Shown in pieces: positions 9,091 to 17,452 of a stretch of 41,350 nt of DNA. The notes beneath the pieces are model-generated. The model searched no databases and had not been told where the DNA came from. It saw nothing but the letters and a program-made list of their open reading frames with translations. How positions within the stretch are numbered: position 1 is the stretch's first letter; each line of letters begins with the position of its first letter. Both the position numbers and the translations under genes were made by a program. Source of the DNA: an uncultured Alphaproteobacteria bacterium (lineage in GTDB: Bacteria; Pseudomonadota; Alphaproteobacteria; HIMB59); NCBI GenBank assembly GCA_902521155.1, contig CABYQR010000010.1:1-41350 (forward strand), given 5' to 3'.

Positions 9091-10002
9091 TTATTCTGAG
9101 TGGTATCGACTAGATGCTGCTTCTTTATTGATTAATGGTATCAATTGAGCAGTAAGCACTCCCACTAATATTAAAAAACAGCCGAAAATTTGTATTGTTG
9201 TTAAGAATTGAGAAAGAATTATCCAAGCAGCCAAGGACCCAAATACTCCCTCTAGAGAGAAGGTTATAGCTGCAGTGGAAGGTTTCACGTATCTTTGTCC
9301 AATTATCTGCAATGTATAAGCCACTCCCGATGATAAAACACCCACATATAATAATTCAAATATTTCTTTTTTAATTCCAATCAAAGTCGGATTTTCAAAA
9401 ATAAAAACAAAAGGGAGACTATAAAGAAAACATAATAAAAACTGTGAAGTAGCTAATGTAAAGGGAGCATCTACAATTTCAAAATATTCATCTATAAATA
9501 TACAATGTAGTGCAAAAAAAAGTGCGCAAATAATAACTAAAAAATCTGCAAATTGGGCATCAAAAGAATTTTCAACTGTTAAATAGTATGAGCCAATCAA
9601 GCATATAGAAACAGATAACCAGATACTCCAATGAATTTTCTTTTTTAATACAAATCGAGAAATAATTGGAACAAAAGGAACATACAAAATTGTTAAAAAA
9701 GCTGCATTGCCAATCTTAGTATATTGCAGAGCGTATTGTTGCAAAAAAGTACCCAACAATAAACTTAGTCCAGTAAGAAAAATAATTATAAATAATTTCT
9801 TTTTTTTTAATAACTTCTTAAATCTAGGTATTTCTTTAATAGCTAGTGGAAAAATTATTAAACCTCCTATGAGAAATCTAATATTTGTAAAGGTTAACGG
9901 TCCAATATGGTCCATTCCTGTTGTTTGAGCAACGAAGGCAGTTCCCCATATCAGGGAAGCTACTACTAGACAGATATTAGAAAAAATGTGTTTGGAGAAC
10001 AT
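9091..10002 (-). CDS. EamA/DMT family permease
   Basis: An inner-membrane drug/metabolite transporter with ten predicted helices arranged as two EamA repeats; the first repeat opens with LVVASLIWGTAFVAQTTGMD and the second contains YVGVLSSGVAYTLQIIGQRY and PSTAAITFSLEGVFGSLAAW, both characteristic. The 303-residue length is normal. The substrate cannot be predicted. The ATG (10002) lies only nine bases beyond the encoded CCA of tRNA-Asn on the same strand, with no ribosome binding site in those nine bases, so the mRNA is probably released by tRNA 3' processing or is translated with an almost absent leader. Confidence 0.9.
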   Translation of the reverse strand: MFSKHIFSNICLVVASLIWGTAFVAQTTGMDHIGPLTFTNIRFLIGGLIIFPLAIKEIPRFKKLLKKKKLFIIIFLTGLSLLLGTFLQQYALQYTKIGNAAFLTILYVPFVPIISRFVLKKKIHWSIWLSVSICLIGSYYLTVENSFDAQFADFLVIICALFFALHCIFIDEYFEIVDAPFTLATSQFLLCFLYSLPFVFIFENPTLIGIKKEIFELLYVGVLSSGVAYTLQIIGQRYVKPSTAAITFSLEGVFGSLAAWIILSQFLTTIQIFGCFLILVGVLTAQLIPLINKEAASSRYHSE

Positions 10003-10011
10003 TAAAAATAA

Positions 10012-10086
10012 TGGCTCCGCAGGTAGGATTCGAACCTACGACCTGTCGATTAACAGTCGAATGCTCTACCGCTGAGCTACTGCGGA
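10012..10086 (-). tRNA. tRNA-Asn (anticodon GTT)
   Basis: The complement reads TCCGCAGTAGCTCAGCGG... with anticodon loop CTGTTAA, T-arm GGTTCGAATCC and 3' end CTGCGGA-G-CCA. The acceptor stem TCCGCAG/CTGCGGA pairs fully and CCA is encoded. The first anticodon-stem pair (U27-C43) looks mismatched; the other four pairs form. Confidence 0.97.
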
Positions 10087-10148
10087 ACGTGGACATAACC
10101 TACAATAATTTAAATTTTTTTCAAATCACAAATATAAATAATTATGAT

Positions 10149-10709
10149 TTAATCCCAATATTTTACATAATCATCTTTATTTAATGATGGAATCTCTTTA
10201 CCTTTAATATCAGGACTACCCACATAGAGATATCCTATAACTTCGCTACCCTCATTAATTGATAGTTCTTTATTGAGATGACTATTTTTAGATGAGAGAA
10301 AAGCACCTGTTCTCCAATATGCTCCATATCCCATGTCAAATAAGGCTAAAGAAATATTTTGAGCAGCAACAGCTGTAGACTGTATCTGTTCAATAGCGGG
10401 GATTTTAGAATTTTCATTTATTTCTGTTATAAGAATAATAATCATAGGGGCTCTTAATGGTAGATTTTCAAATTTTGTAAGCTTTTCCTGATCTTCTTCA
10501 CCATTCTTAATGGCTGCATTTTTAAATGCTTTACCTAACTTATCTCTACCATTATCTGTTACTTCAATAAATCTCCAAGGCCTTAACCTTCCATGGTCTG
10601 GGGCTCTAAAAGCTGCTTTATAAGCTATATCCATTTGTTCTTTTGATGGTAAGGGACTAGTAAGCTTGGGGTAAGATATTTTATTTAAAAGTGTGTCAAG
10701 TGTTTCCAT
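10149..10709 (-). CDS. Nitroreductase family protein, YdjA-like
   Basis: FMN-dependent oxidoreductase of the small YdjA subgroup. Matching blocks are FRAPDHGRLRPWRFIEV (~34-50; YdjA has MRAPDHKSMQPWRF), PLRAPMIIILITE (~84-96), QIQSTAVAAQNISLALFDMGYGAYWRTG (~108-135, written in part) and VIGYLYVGSPDIKGKEIPS near the end. Length is 186 residues (YdjA 183). The start at 10709 is followed by METLDTLLNKISYPKL, the usual family opening. The gene is transcribed towards tRNA-Asn and stands alone. Physiological substrate unknown. Confidence 0.92.
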   Translation of the reverse strand: METLDTLLNKISYPKLTSPLPSKEQMDIAYKAAFRAPDHGRLRPWRFIEVTDNGRDKLGKAFKNAAIKNGEEDQEKLTKFENLPLRAPMIIILITEINENSKIPAIEQIQSTAVAAQNISLALFDMGYGAYWRTGAFLSSKNSHLNKELSINEGSEVIGYLYVGSPDIKGKEIPSLNKDDYVKYWD

Positions 10710-10819
10710 GAGTTAAAACATACATGTAAATTGTTATTTTTAAATAATTTAATTTTTTGGGTTAACTTTATTAATTTTAAAAGGAAAACTGTAATATATT
10801 ATATTTTAGGAACAAATTT

Positions 10820-11245
10820 ATGAAATCAATATCAGGAAATTGTCTATGTGGCTCTATTCAATTTAAAATATTTGATAAATGTAGATATTCTGTCCTATGC
10901 CACTGCACTATGTGTCAAAAATCAAATGCAGAGTTTAGTAATTATACTAAGGTGCAAAAAGATAATTTTAAATTCTTGTCTAAAAAAAATTTAAAATGGT
11001 TTTACTCTAGTAAAAACTTTAAAAGAGGTTTTTGCTCAAAATGTGGTAGTTCATTATTTTTTCAATCTCAACATTCTAATACTGAAATAGCAGTATCCAC
11101 TGGTTCCTTGAACTCAACGGTTCCGGTAAAAGGTCATATTTACTATAAAGATAAAAAATCTAATCTTAGATTTTCTGGTAATCATAAAAAATTTCAACAA
11201 TCTTCAAAAGGTTTATTTGATAAATATATATTTAAAATTAAATGA
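10820..11245 (+). CDS. GFA/CENP-V family zinc protein
   Basis: Glutathione-dependent formaldehyde-activating (GFA) fold with cysteine zinc sites: Cys8/Cys10 (NCLCGSIQF), Cys27/Cys29/Cys32 (CHCTMC) and Cys72/Cys75 (FCSKCGSSLFF). This pattern is the full family set. It is 141 residues long. First gene of a tight forward operon: its TGA overlaps the ATG of the hydrolase (ATGA at 11242-11245). Many GFA proteins have no proven link to formaldehyde, so only the fold is assigned. Confidence 0.9.
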   Translation: MKSISGNCLCGSIQFKIFDKCRYSVLCHCTMCQKSNAEFSNYTKVQKDNFKFLSKKNLKWFYSSKNFKRGFCSKCGSSLFFQSQHSNTEIAVSTGSLNSTVPVKGHIYYKDKKSNLRFSGNHKKFQQSSKGLFDKYIFKIK

Positions 11246-12060
11246 ATTTATCTATTTTAATAAAAGTTCTATCTATAGTTTTATTAGTTTATCTACTGAT
11301 AGTTATTTATGTATACGTTAAACAAAGATCTCTCCTTTATCTACCCAATATTGATAACTATGATGATGAACTACTAACTATAGATGCTAAAGAAATATTT
11401 ATAGAAAATAGTGAAGGAATAGATTTACGCTCAATTTATTATAAACACCCATCTGATACCAAAAATACTTTAGTTATGTTTCATGGAAATGCAGGACCTA
11501 TAGAAAACCGATTTTATAAAATTAATCACTTGTCAAAATATAAACAAAATATTCTTTTAATTTCATGGCGATCTTTTAGTGGTAATAAGGGTACAGCTGA
11601 TGAATTAGGATTATACGATGATGCTAATAGTGCTATTAAATGGCTACAAAATCAAAATATTTCTAAAGAGGACATAATTATCTATGGGGAGTCATTGGGA
11701 ACCGCTGTTTCTCTGGAAATAGCCCAAAACAAGGAATTTAAGGGTATTATTCTAGAAGCTCCTTTTACTTCAATGATAGATGCAGCAAAATACCATTATC
11801 CTTATCTACCTGTTTCTTTAATGTTAAAAGATAAATTTTTAAGTAATGAAAAAATTAAAAATATTAAGTCACCCATATTTATTATGCATGCCACAGAAGA
11901 TGATATAGTTCCCTTTTGGATGGGGAAAAAAATGTATGAATTAGCTAATAACCCTAAACAAAGTTATTTTATTAATGAAAATAATCATTTGGTTACTTAT
12001 GATAAAAATTTAATGGACAATATGGATATCTTTTATAAATCAATAGGCTTAAATGAATAA
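11242..12060 (+). CDS. Membrane-anchored alpha/beta hydrolase (BEM46-like)
   Basis: One N-terminal membrane helix (about residues 5-25) precedes an alpha/beta hydrolase domain. The oxyanion motif HGNAG is at 81-85, the nucleophile Ser151 sits in YGESLGTA, the acid is in HATEDDIVPF (~218) and the probable catalytic His is in NENNHLVTY (~248). This arrangement is that of the BEM46/ABHD13-type serine hydrolases, whose substrates are mostly unknown. It overlaps the genes on both sides (4 and 8 bases), so it is translated as part of the operon with a GFA protein and an acyl-CoA ligase. Confidence 0.9.
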   Translation: MNLSILIKVLSIVLLVYLLIVIYVYVKQRSLLYLPNIDNYDDELLTIDAKEIFIENSEGIDLRSIYYKHPSDTKNTLVMFHGNAGPIENRFYKINHLSKYKQNILLISWRSFSGNKGTADELGLYDDANSAIKWLQNQNISKEDIIIYGESLGTAVSLEIAQNKEFKGIILEAPFTSMIDAAKYHYPYLPVSLMLKDKFLSNEKIKNIKSPIFIMHATEDDIVPFWMGKKMYELANNPKQSYFINENNHLVTYDKNLMDNMDIFYKSIGLNE

Positions 12061-13759
12061 TTCCCAAAATCTTCCGTCTTTATTTTTCACTAAAGCAAAT
12101 CAAAATTTAGACAAAACTCATTTATTAAAAATCGACCCTTTGACAAATAAAATTAAAAGTTGGAAATGGTCTGAGACCAAAGATTTAGTATTAAAAATTC
12201 ATAGTTATTTAGAAAATAAAAATTTATCTAACTCAGAACGTATATTATTAGTGTCTGAAAATAGACCTGAATGGATGGCTGCAGATATAGCTATTATGTC
12301 TAGTAGTCTTATAGCTGTTCCTAATTACATTACTTATACCTCTCGGGATTTTGAACACATTTTAAATGACTCAAAACCCAAAGGTTTGATTGTTTCAAAT
12401 AAAGATCTTCTCAATACTATAATTACAGCTGCTAAAAAAATTCAATATGAAATTGAATTTATTGTTTGTTTTGATCTATTTGAAAATACAAAGTTAGGTA
12501 ACCTTTCTTTTTTAGAAGATCTAAAAATTGATGATAATTTCAAAAAACTAAAAAAAATTGAAGGTATCCAGAGATCTGATCCAGCTTGTATTATTTATAC
12601 TTCAGGTACGCAAGGATTACCTAAAGGTGTAATTTTAAGCCATGGTGGAATTTTAAGTAATTGTGAGGGAGCATTTGAATTATTGCAGTCCTTAAAAGAT
12701 CCTGACTTAACCTTTCTTACTTGGCTACCTTTATCTCACTCTTATGAGCATGTGGTTCAGTTTGTTCAAATTATGATGGAAGCAAAGGTTTTTTATAATC
12801 GAAGTATTGATACATTGCTTCCCTCAATCAAAATAGCTAAACCCCATATTATGACTGCCGTACCACGTTTTTATAATAATCTTTTTGCTAAAATGCAGAT
12901 TAATTTAAAAAACCAATCACAATTTAAACAGAATTTATTTAATCAAACTATTACGCTTGGTACAAAAAAATTATATTTTCAAAACCTCTCTTTTAAAGAA
13001 AAACTAATTAATTTTATTTTGGATAAGTTAGTCAGAAAAAAAGTAAAAAATAATTTTGGAGGTAGGTTAGAAGCTTTTGTTTCAGGAGGTGGGCCTTTAG
13101 ATAGTAAGGTTGGAGAGGCATTGAATGCTTTAGGCTTAAAAACCCTTCAAGGTTATGGATTAACAGAGACCTCACCTGTTGTTAGCTGTAATCCCCTCGA
13201 TAAAATTAAAGTTGATACTGTAGGACCTATATTTCCTGGGGTGACGGTAAAATTATCAGAAGATGGAGAAATTTTGGTTAAAGGTGAGAACTTAATGTTG
13301 GGTTATTGGAATAATCTAGAGGCTACAGATCAAACTATAAAGGATGGTTGGCTCCATACAGGTGACGTTGGAGAATTTGATACAGATGGCTATCTAAAGA
13401 TAACTGATAGAAAAAAAGATATAATTGTATCTTTGGGAGGGGACAATATTGCTCCCTCAAAATTAGAAAATTTACTTACTCTTTCTCCTGATATAGAACA
13501 AGCTTGTGTTTTTGGAGAACAAAAAAACTTTATAGCTGCCTTGATTATTTTAGCCAATGATAGCAAGTCTACTAAAGATGATATTCAAAATTATATTAAT
13601 CGTATTAATAAGGATTTAACACAACCTGAGAAAATTAAAAAGTTTAGTTTTATTAATGAGCATTTTACAATTGAAAATAATTTAATGACACCCACAATGA
13701 AAGTAAGAAGACACGAAGTCAAAAAAAAATACTCTGAAATAATTGATCAATTATTTTAA
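12053..13759 (+). CDS. Long-chain acyl-CoA synthetase (AMP-binding)
   Basis: ANL-superfamily ligase that activates a fatty acid through an acyl-adenylate. Motifs in order: YTSGTQGLPKGVILSH (P-loop, ~182-197), SHSYEH (~223), GGGPLDSKVGEALNALG, QGYGLTETSPV (~365), DGWLHTGDVGEFDTDGYL (~433) and the hinge DRKKDIIVSLGGDNIAPSKLE. The Ser-Gly-Gly-Asp-Asn-Ile-Ala-Pro variant and overall 568 residues fit the long-chain (FadD15/eukaryotic-like) subgroup. Final stop shares one base with the start of the exonuclease gene. The preferred chain length is not deducible. Confidence 0.92.
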   Translation: MNNSQNLPSLFFTKANQNLDKTHLLKIDPLTNKIKSWKWSETKDLVLKIHSYLENKNLSNSERILLVSENRPEWMAADIAIMSSSLIAVPNYITYTSRDFEHILNDSKPKGLIVSNKDLLNTIITAAKKIQYEIEFIVCFDLFENTKLGNLSFLEDLKIDDNFKKLKKIEGIQRSDPACIIYTSGTQGLPKGVILSHGGILSNCEGAFELLQSLKDPDLTFLTWLPLSHSYEHVVQFVQIMMEAKVFYNRSIDTLLPSIKIAKPHIMTAVPRFYNNLFAKMQINLKNQSQFKQNLFNQTITLGTKKLYFQNLSFKEKLINFILDKLVRKKVKNNFGGRLEAFVSGGGPLDSKVGEALNALGLKTLQGYGLTETSPVVSCNPLDKIKVDTVGPIFPGVTVKLSEDGEILVKGENLMLGYWNNLEATDQTIKDGWLHTGDVGEFDTDGYLKITDRKKDIIVSLGGDNIAPSKLENLLTLSPDIEQACVFGEQKNFIAALIILANDSKSTKDDIQNYINRINKDLTQPEKIKKFSFINEHFTIENNLMTPTMKVRRHEVKKKYSEIIDQLF

Positions 13760-14259
13760 TGCAACTATTTGCTGCTATAGACTTCGAAACATCTTCTAGT
13801 GAAAGAAATTCTGCTTGTGCCATTGGTTATGTCATTTTCAATCAATCTAAAATTATTAAAAAACAATCATATTTAATCAAGCCACCTAAACCTGAAGTTC
13901 ATTATACAGATATTCACGGGTTAACATGGGAAATGCTTAAAAAAGAAAAAACTTTTGACAAGGTTTGGCGATCTATAAAAGATGAATTATTGGCTGTAGA
14001 TTATTTCTTTGCACACAATGCACCCTTTGATCGTTCTGTTTTGCATTCTAGTTGTTACTACTATAATCTTGATATTCCTCAACAAGAATTTAAAGACACT
14101 GTTAAAATTGCAAGAAATTTTTGGGATTTTGAAAATAATAAACTTAATACAGTTTGTAAAAATTTAAGAATACCATTAAATCATCATGATGCCTTATCTG
14201 ATGCTAAGGGTTGTGCAATGATTGCAATTGAGGCTTTTAAAAAAGGATATGTTATTTAA
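13759..14259 (+). CDS. DEDDh 3'-5' exonuclease, DnaQ-like
   Basis: Stand-alone exonuclease domain of the polymerase III epsilon type. Exo I is AIDFETSSS (Asp8, Glu10), Exo II is FFAHNAPFDRSVL (Asp ~93) and Exo III is HHDALSDAKGCA (His ~143, Asp ~148), so the DEDDh set is complete. HGLTWEML marks the usual substrate-binding loop. At 166 residues it is the bare catalytic domain with no clamp- or polymerase-binding tail. It closes the operon that begins at 10820 and is convergent with the MFS gene, overlapping it by eight bases. Likely role in DNA or RNA end trimming. Confidence 0.9.
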   Translation: MQLFAAIDFETSSSERNSACAIGYVIFNQSKIIKKQSYLIKPPKPEVHYTDIHGLTWEMLKKEKTFDKVWRSIKDELLAVDYFFAHNAPFDRSVLHSSCYYYNLDIPQQEFKDTVKIARNFWDFENNKLNTVCKNLRIPLNHHDALSDAKGCAMIAIEAFKKGYVI

Positions 14260-15445
14260 GCTTTTTGGAAAAGTAACCCATCAATGAAAATAGAATAATT
14301 AGAATTAAACTTAAGTAAATTAAGGTATTTATTGAACCAGTCTGATCTAATATTATCCCATAAAGAAAGGGGGATGATGCTGAAGCCATTATACCAAAAA
14401 ACGTTAACAAAGCCTTTATAGATCCTAAATTTTTCACCCCATACATTTCTGCCCACAAAGAATTTGAAATATTCTCTGTGAATCCATTCGATAAACCCAA
14501 ACCAGCCATATATAGGTATAATACGTATACATGATCTGAAAATAACATTAATATAAATATTGCCGACATTGGGAGTAGATGGAAAGGTATTAATTTCCTT
14601 CCAGTTAATTTATCAATTAAAATACCAGAGATTATAGACCCAGTAATACCACTAACAGCGTAAAAAATAAAACCTTGAGCTAAGTTTATTAATGTCCATG
14701 ATTTTATTTCAGCAATGTATACTTGATGAAAAAGAAATCCTGTTACTGTAAAGGACATCAACAAAGATAAAGGAAGATACATATAGAATTTAAAATCTTT
14801 TAAAACATCTCTTCTTCTCCAAGATATTTCACTTAAATCAATCTTTTCATCTGTATTATTTTCTTTTTTAAAATTATTTATTTTGAAAATAAAATAAAAA
14901 AATATGCCAAAAAAAATCAAAATAAATATTGATGAGCTAAACCAAGTAAGCCTCCAGCCTATGGTTAATAGTAAAAAAACTATGGCTGCAGGGTAAATTA
15001 TCTCACCTACTGAAAAACCAAAGCCTGAAATAGCTAATGCCTTTCCTCGATTGGTATTAAAGTACCTAGCCATAGTAGTTCTTGAAGTATGACCCATAAG
15101 ACCCTGACCAAATAATCTTAAAAAATAAATAACTAAAAAGAGAAAAAATACATTAAAGACAAAACTGGCCATTAAACAAGTTAATGCAAGGCCTAATAAT
15201 ATGGCCAAAGTATATTTTCTTAAAGATACCGTATCAATTAATTTGCCAGCCCAAATAATAGTTATAGCGCTTAGCACTGTAGCTATGGAATACAAGCTAC
15301 CAAATTCAGTATTAGTAAGTTTAAAAGTATCCCTGAAATCTTGACTAAATAACGAAATAAAAAATGTTTGACCAAATCCAGATGCAAAAGCTATTAAAAA
15401 TCCAAAGAATAAAAGATTTAAATTTTTGTAAATAAAATTGAACAA
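14252..15445 (-). CDS. MFS transporter
   Basis: A 397-residue inner-membrane carrier with about twelve hydrophobic helices. The N-half motif after helix 2 reads AGKLIDTVSLRKY, the major-facilitator loop 2-3 signature in variant form, and helix 4-5 carries RLFGQGLMGHTSRTTMARYF. The middle loop (FKINNFKKENNTDEKIDLSEISWRRR, written in part) is polar, as expected between the two six-helix halves. It diverges from the AhpD-like gene over 59 bases. Substrate unknown; the pattern resembles monocarboxylate/oxalate-type MFS proteins only loosely. Confidence 0.88.
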   Translation of the reverse strand: MFNFIYKNLNLLFFGFLIAFASGFGQTFFISLFSQDFRDTFKLTNTEFGSLYSIATVLSAITIIWAGKLIDTVSLRKYTLAILLGLALTCLMASFVFNVFFLFLVIYFLRLFGQGLMGHTSRTTMARYFNTNRGKALAISGFGFSVGEIIYPAAIVFLLLTIGWRLTWFSSSIFILIFFGIFFYFIFKINNFKKENNTDEKIDLSEISWRRRDVLKDFKFYMYLPLSLLMSFTVTGFLFHQVYIAEIKSWTLINLAQGFIFYAVSGITGSIISGILIDKLTGRKLIPFHLLPMSAIFILMLFSDHVYVLYLYMAGLGLSNGFTENISNSLWAEMYGVKNLGSIKALLTFFGIMASASSPFLYGIILDQTGSINTLIYLSLILIILFSLMGYFSKKLK

Positions 15446-15504
15446 ATTAAGACGGATACTATGATTAAATTATTATTAATCAAATACATAAGTGAGGTAA
15501 TGAA

Positions 15505-15909
15505 ATGAGCACTGTAAGAATGATTTTTGACGAAGACAATCCACAAGTTAAAGATGTTTATCAAGACATTAGAGACTCCAGGAATACAAAATATATTGGA
15601 AATTTTTGGAGGTATCTTGCTTTTGATCCTTTGCTTTTAAAAAATGTCTGGAATGATGTTAAAAACTTGATGGTTAAAGAAACACAGATTGATAAAAAAA
15701 CTAAAGAAATGATTTATATGGCTGTATCTATAACAAATAATTGTAGTTATTGCACTCACTCACATACTGCATCTGCAAAAAAATTAGGCATGACTTTAGA
15801 AGAGCATTCTGAATTTTTAAGCATTGTGGGTCTTGCAGCAAAAACTAACCAGATAGTTAACGGATTACAAGTCCCTATAGATGAAGTATTTGATGAAGAT
15901 GCTAAGTAA
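15505..15909 (+). CDS. AhpD/carboxymuconolactone decarboxylase-like protein
   Basis: Small all-helical CMD-family protein with the redox motif of AhpD: Glu68, then Cys80-x2-Cys83-x3-His87 (NNCSYCTHSHTASA), which satisfies E-x11-C-x2-C-x3-H. It therefore probably works as a thiol peroxidase or disulfide relay rather than a lactone decarboxylase. A GAGGT ribosome site precedes ATG 15505 by a good distance. Twelve bases separate it from the downstream PotD-like gene, so they may be co-expressed. Confidence 0.88.
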   Translation: MSTVRMIFDEDNPQVKDVYQDIRDSRNTKYIGNFWRYLAFDPLLLKNVWNDVKNLMVKETQIDKKTKEMIYMAVSITNNCSYCTHSHTASAKKLGMTLEEHSEFLSIVGLAAKTNQIVNGLQVPIDEVFDEDAK

Positions 15910-15921
15910 AAATTATTAATT

Positions 15922-16947
15922 ATGAATATCTATTGTTGGGAAGGCTATAACCAAAAAAATTTTTTAAATGATTTACCTTTAAAGGTAAATTCAAATAATT
16001 TTATATCTGACTATATAGTTGCCACCGATATAAAAAAAAAAGTAATAAAGTGTGATGTCATAAATATTAATAATGCATTCATACGTGATTACCTTTGGAA
16101 ATATAATCAAATAAAGGAATTAGATTATGAGAAATACTCACCATCTTATTCTAATTACATAAAAAACTTTTTATATTTATCGAAATGGACCAAATCCCAT
16201 AATAAAAAAAAAATAATAGGAGTGGGGCAGCGTTTTGGTAATTTAAATTATGTAATTAACTCTAATTTTATTGAACCTAGAACAGCTGAATTAGAGGGTT
16301 ATAACTTAATTAATAATAAACATGCTAAATTCGGAATTCTTCTATTTGAAGATTTTAATATCATGCAAATATCTCTATCTTGTGGAATTAATCCCTTTAA
16401 AACACTAGATAAAAAAAAATTATTAAAATTTAAAAAAAATTGTCAACTATGGTTTGATAAAGCGACTTTAATTTCTGATAATTATTTTTTGCTTAATAAA
16501 TTATTAAATAAAAAAAAAATCAATTTTTATTTAACTGGCGGCACTTTTACATGTTCGGTTGCAAGAAAAGAAGGTTATAAAAATATTATAAGTATTGTTC
16601 CCAAAAATAAAATAAATAATCTTAAACAAGGGATAATTTTTACAGAAGTTACTTCAATTTTAAAAAATAAAGTTTATTCAAATTATGAATTATTTTTAGA
16701 TTATATTTTAAGTATAAAAAAATCTTATGAAATAGCTATGTCGAAGTATACCTGTAATCCTGTTCTTCAAATGGGTGACAGCAAAGTTTTTAATTTATTT
16801 AGTAGAAATGATTTAGATATAATTCAGTGGAATACCTTAAATAATTCTCAATCATTTTCACATGAATATCAAATTATTCCAGATTATAAAAAACTTTTAA
16901 CTGTTTTCAGGAAGATTTTATCTTTATATCCCCAAAAGTTCATATAA
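15922..16947 (+). CDS. PotD-like solute-binding fold protein lacking a signal peptide
   Basis: The start MNIYCWEGYNQKNFL corresponds to the first mature strand of PotD/PotF-type binding proteins (compare NVLAFGGYEEPGMLDAF in the gene at 26157), but nothing precedes it: no Sec or Tat signal and no lipobox. Further along, GQRFGNLNYVINS, AKFGILLFEDFNIMQISL, NPFKTLDKKKLLKFKK and YLTGGTFTCSVARKEGYKNI follow the order of the family (RFG..GI.YN; RVALFDW; NPYDLS; DLAIAGEW). The length, 341 residues, fits a mature binding protein. It is probably cytoplasmic, perhaps an intracellular ligand sensor or carrier. An upstream in-frame extension with a signal is not evident because the preceding gene ends twelve bases earlier. 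Confidence 0.65.
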   Translation: MNIYCWEGYNQKNFLNDLPLKVNSNNFISDYIVATDIKKKVIKCDVININNAFIRDYLWKYNQIKELDYEKYSPSYSNYIKNFLYLSKWTKSHNKKKIIGVGQRFGNLNYVINSNFIEPRTAELEGYNLINNKHAKFGILLFEDFNIMQISLSCGINPFKTLDKKKLLKFKKNCQLWFDKATLISDNYFLLNKLLNKKKINFYLTGGTFTCSVARKEGYKNIISIVPKNKINNLKQGIIFTEVTSILKNKVYSNYELFLDYILSIKKSYEIAMSKYTCNPVLQMGDSKVFNLFSRNDLDIIQWNTLNNSQSFSHEYQIIPDYKKLLTVFRKILSLYPQKFI

Positions 16948-16956
16948 AAGAATAAT

Positions 16957-17214
16957 ATGAAAACTTTTATTTTTTTAATTTTTTTAACACTAATTTCAAT
17001 TAAGGCTTATTCCATTCAAATAGTTGGTAGTGAAAGATTATGCCAGGATTTAATTATTTTAATGGGCGATCAGGATGATGAATTAGAGTTGCTTTATAAT
17101 GACCTAATAAGCGGACAACTAGTGGAAGAAGATGAGTTTACTAATATGTTAAAATTAGAAGATTATGTATTAAAAATATCTACTCTTCATCATAATTTAT
17201 GTACACCTCATTAA
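16957..17214 (+). CDS. Small secreted acidic protein, unknown
   Basis: 85 residues with a Sec signal peptide (MKTFIFLIFLTLISIKAYS, cleavage near Ser19) and an acidic mature part that has exactly two cysteines, Cys29 and Cys82, able to form one disulfide. Rich in Asp/Glu and Leu, probably helical. It follows the PotD-like gene by nine bases. I do not recognise a family. Confidence 0.6.
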   Translation: MKTFIFLIFLTLISIKAYSIQIVGSERLCQDLIILMGDQDDELELLYNDLISGQLVEEDEFTNMLKLEDYVLKISTLHHNLCTPH

Positions 17215-17258
17215 TTTAAATTTATTTTTTTTATGGATTGAAATGATAAACTTGTTAA

Positions 17259-17447
17259 ATGGATGCTGAATTAGTAGTTAATTCTTTTTGGTTTTTAACA
17301 ATTTTAACAGCTGTTTTATATATAGCAAAAAAAAGATCTAAGAAAAAAAAACATTTTAATATTATTAACCTAACTTTTCGAATTTGCTTTTTAATTTCAC
17401 TATGTTTAATTATTGTAAGCTTATATTTATTAATATTAAAAGGTTGA
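17259..17447 (+). CDS. Small two-helix membrane protein, unknown
   Basis: 62 residues: a hydrophobic segment (SFWFLTILTAVLYIA, ~9-23), a strongly basic loop (KKRSKKKKH), and a second hydrophobic segment (ICFLISLCLIIVSLYLLIL). Both ends would face the same side. It sits 44 bases after the secreted protein and ends six bases before the convergent phosphatase. There is no recognisable family and no strong ribosome site, so it may not be real. Confidence 0.4.
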   Translation: MDAELVVNSFWFLTILTAVLYIAKKRSKKKKHFNIINLTFRICFLISLCLIIVSLYLLILKG

Positions 17448-17452
17448 GCTTA

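Noticed and set aside
10012-10086. tRNA-Asn as an integration site for an island
   Set aside because: I found no repeat of the tRNA 3' end within the window and no integrase.
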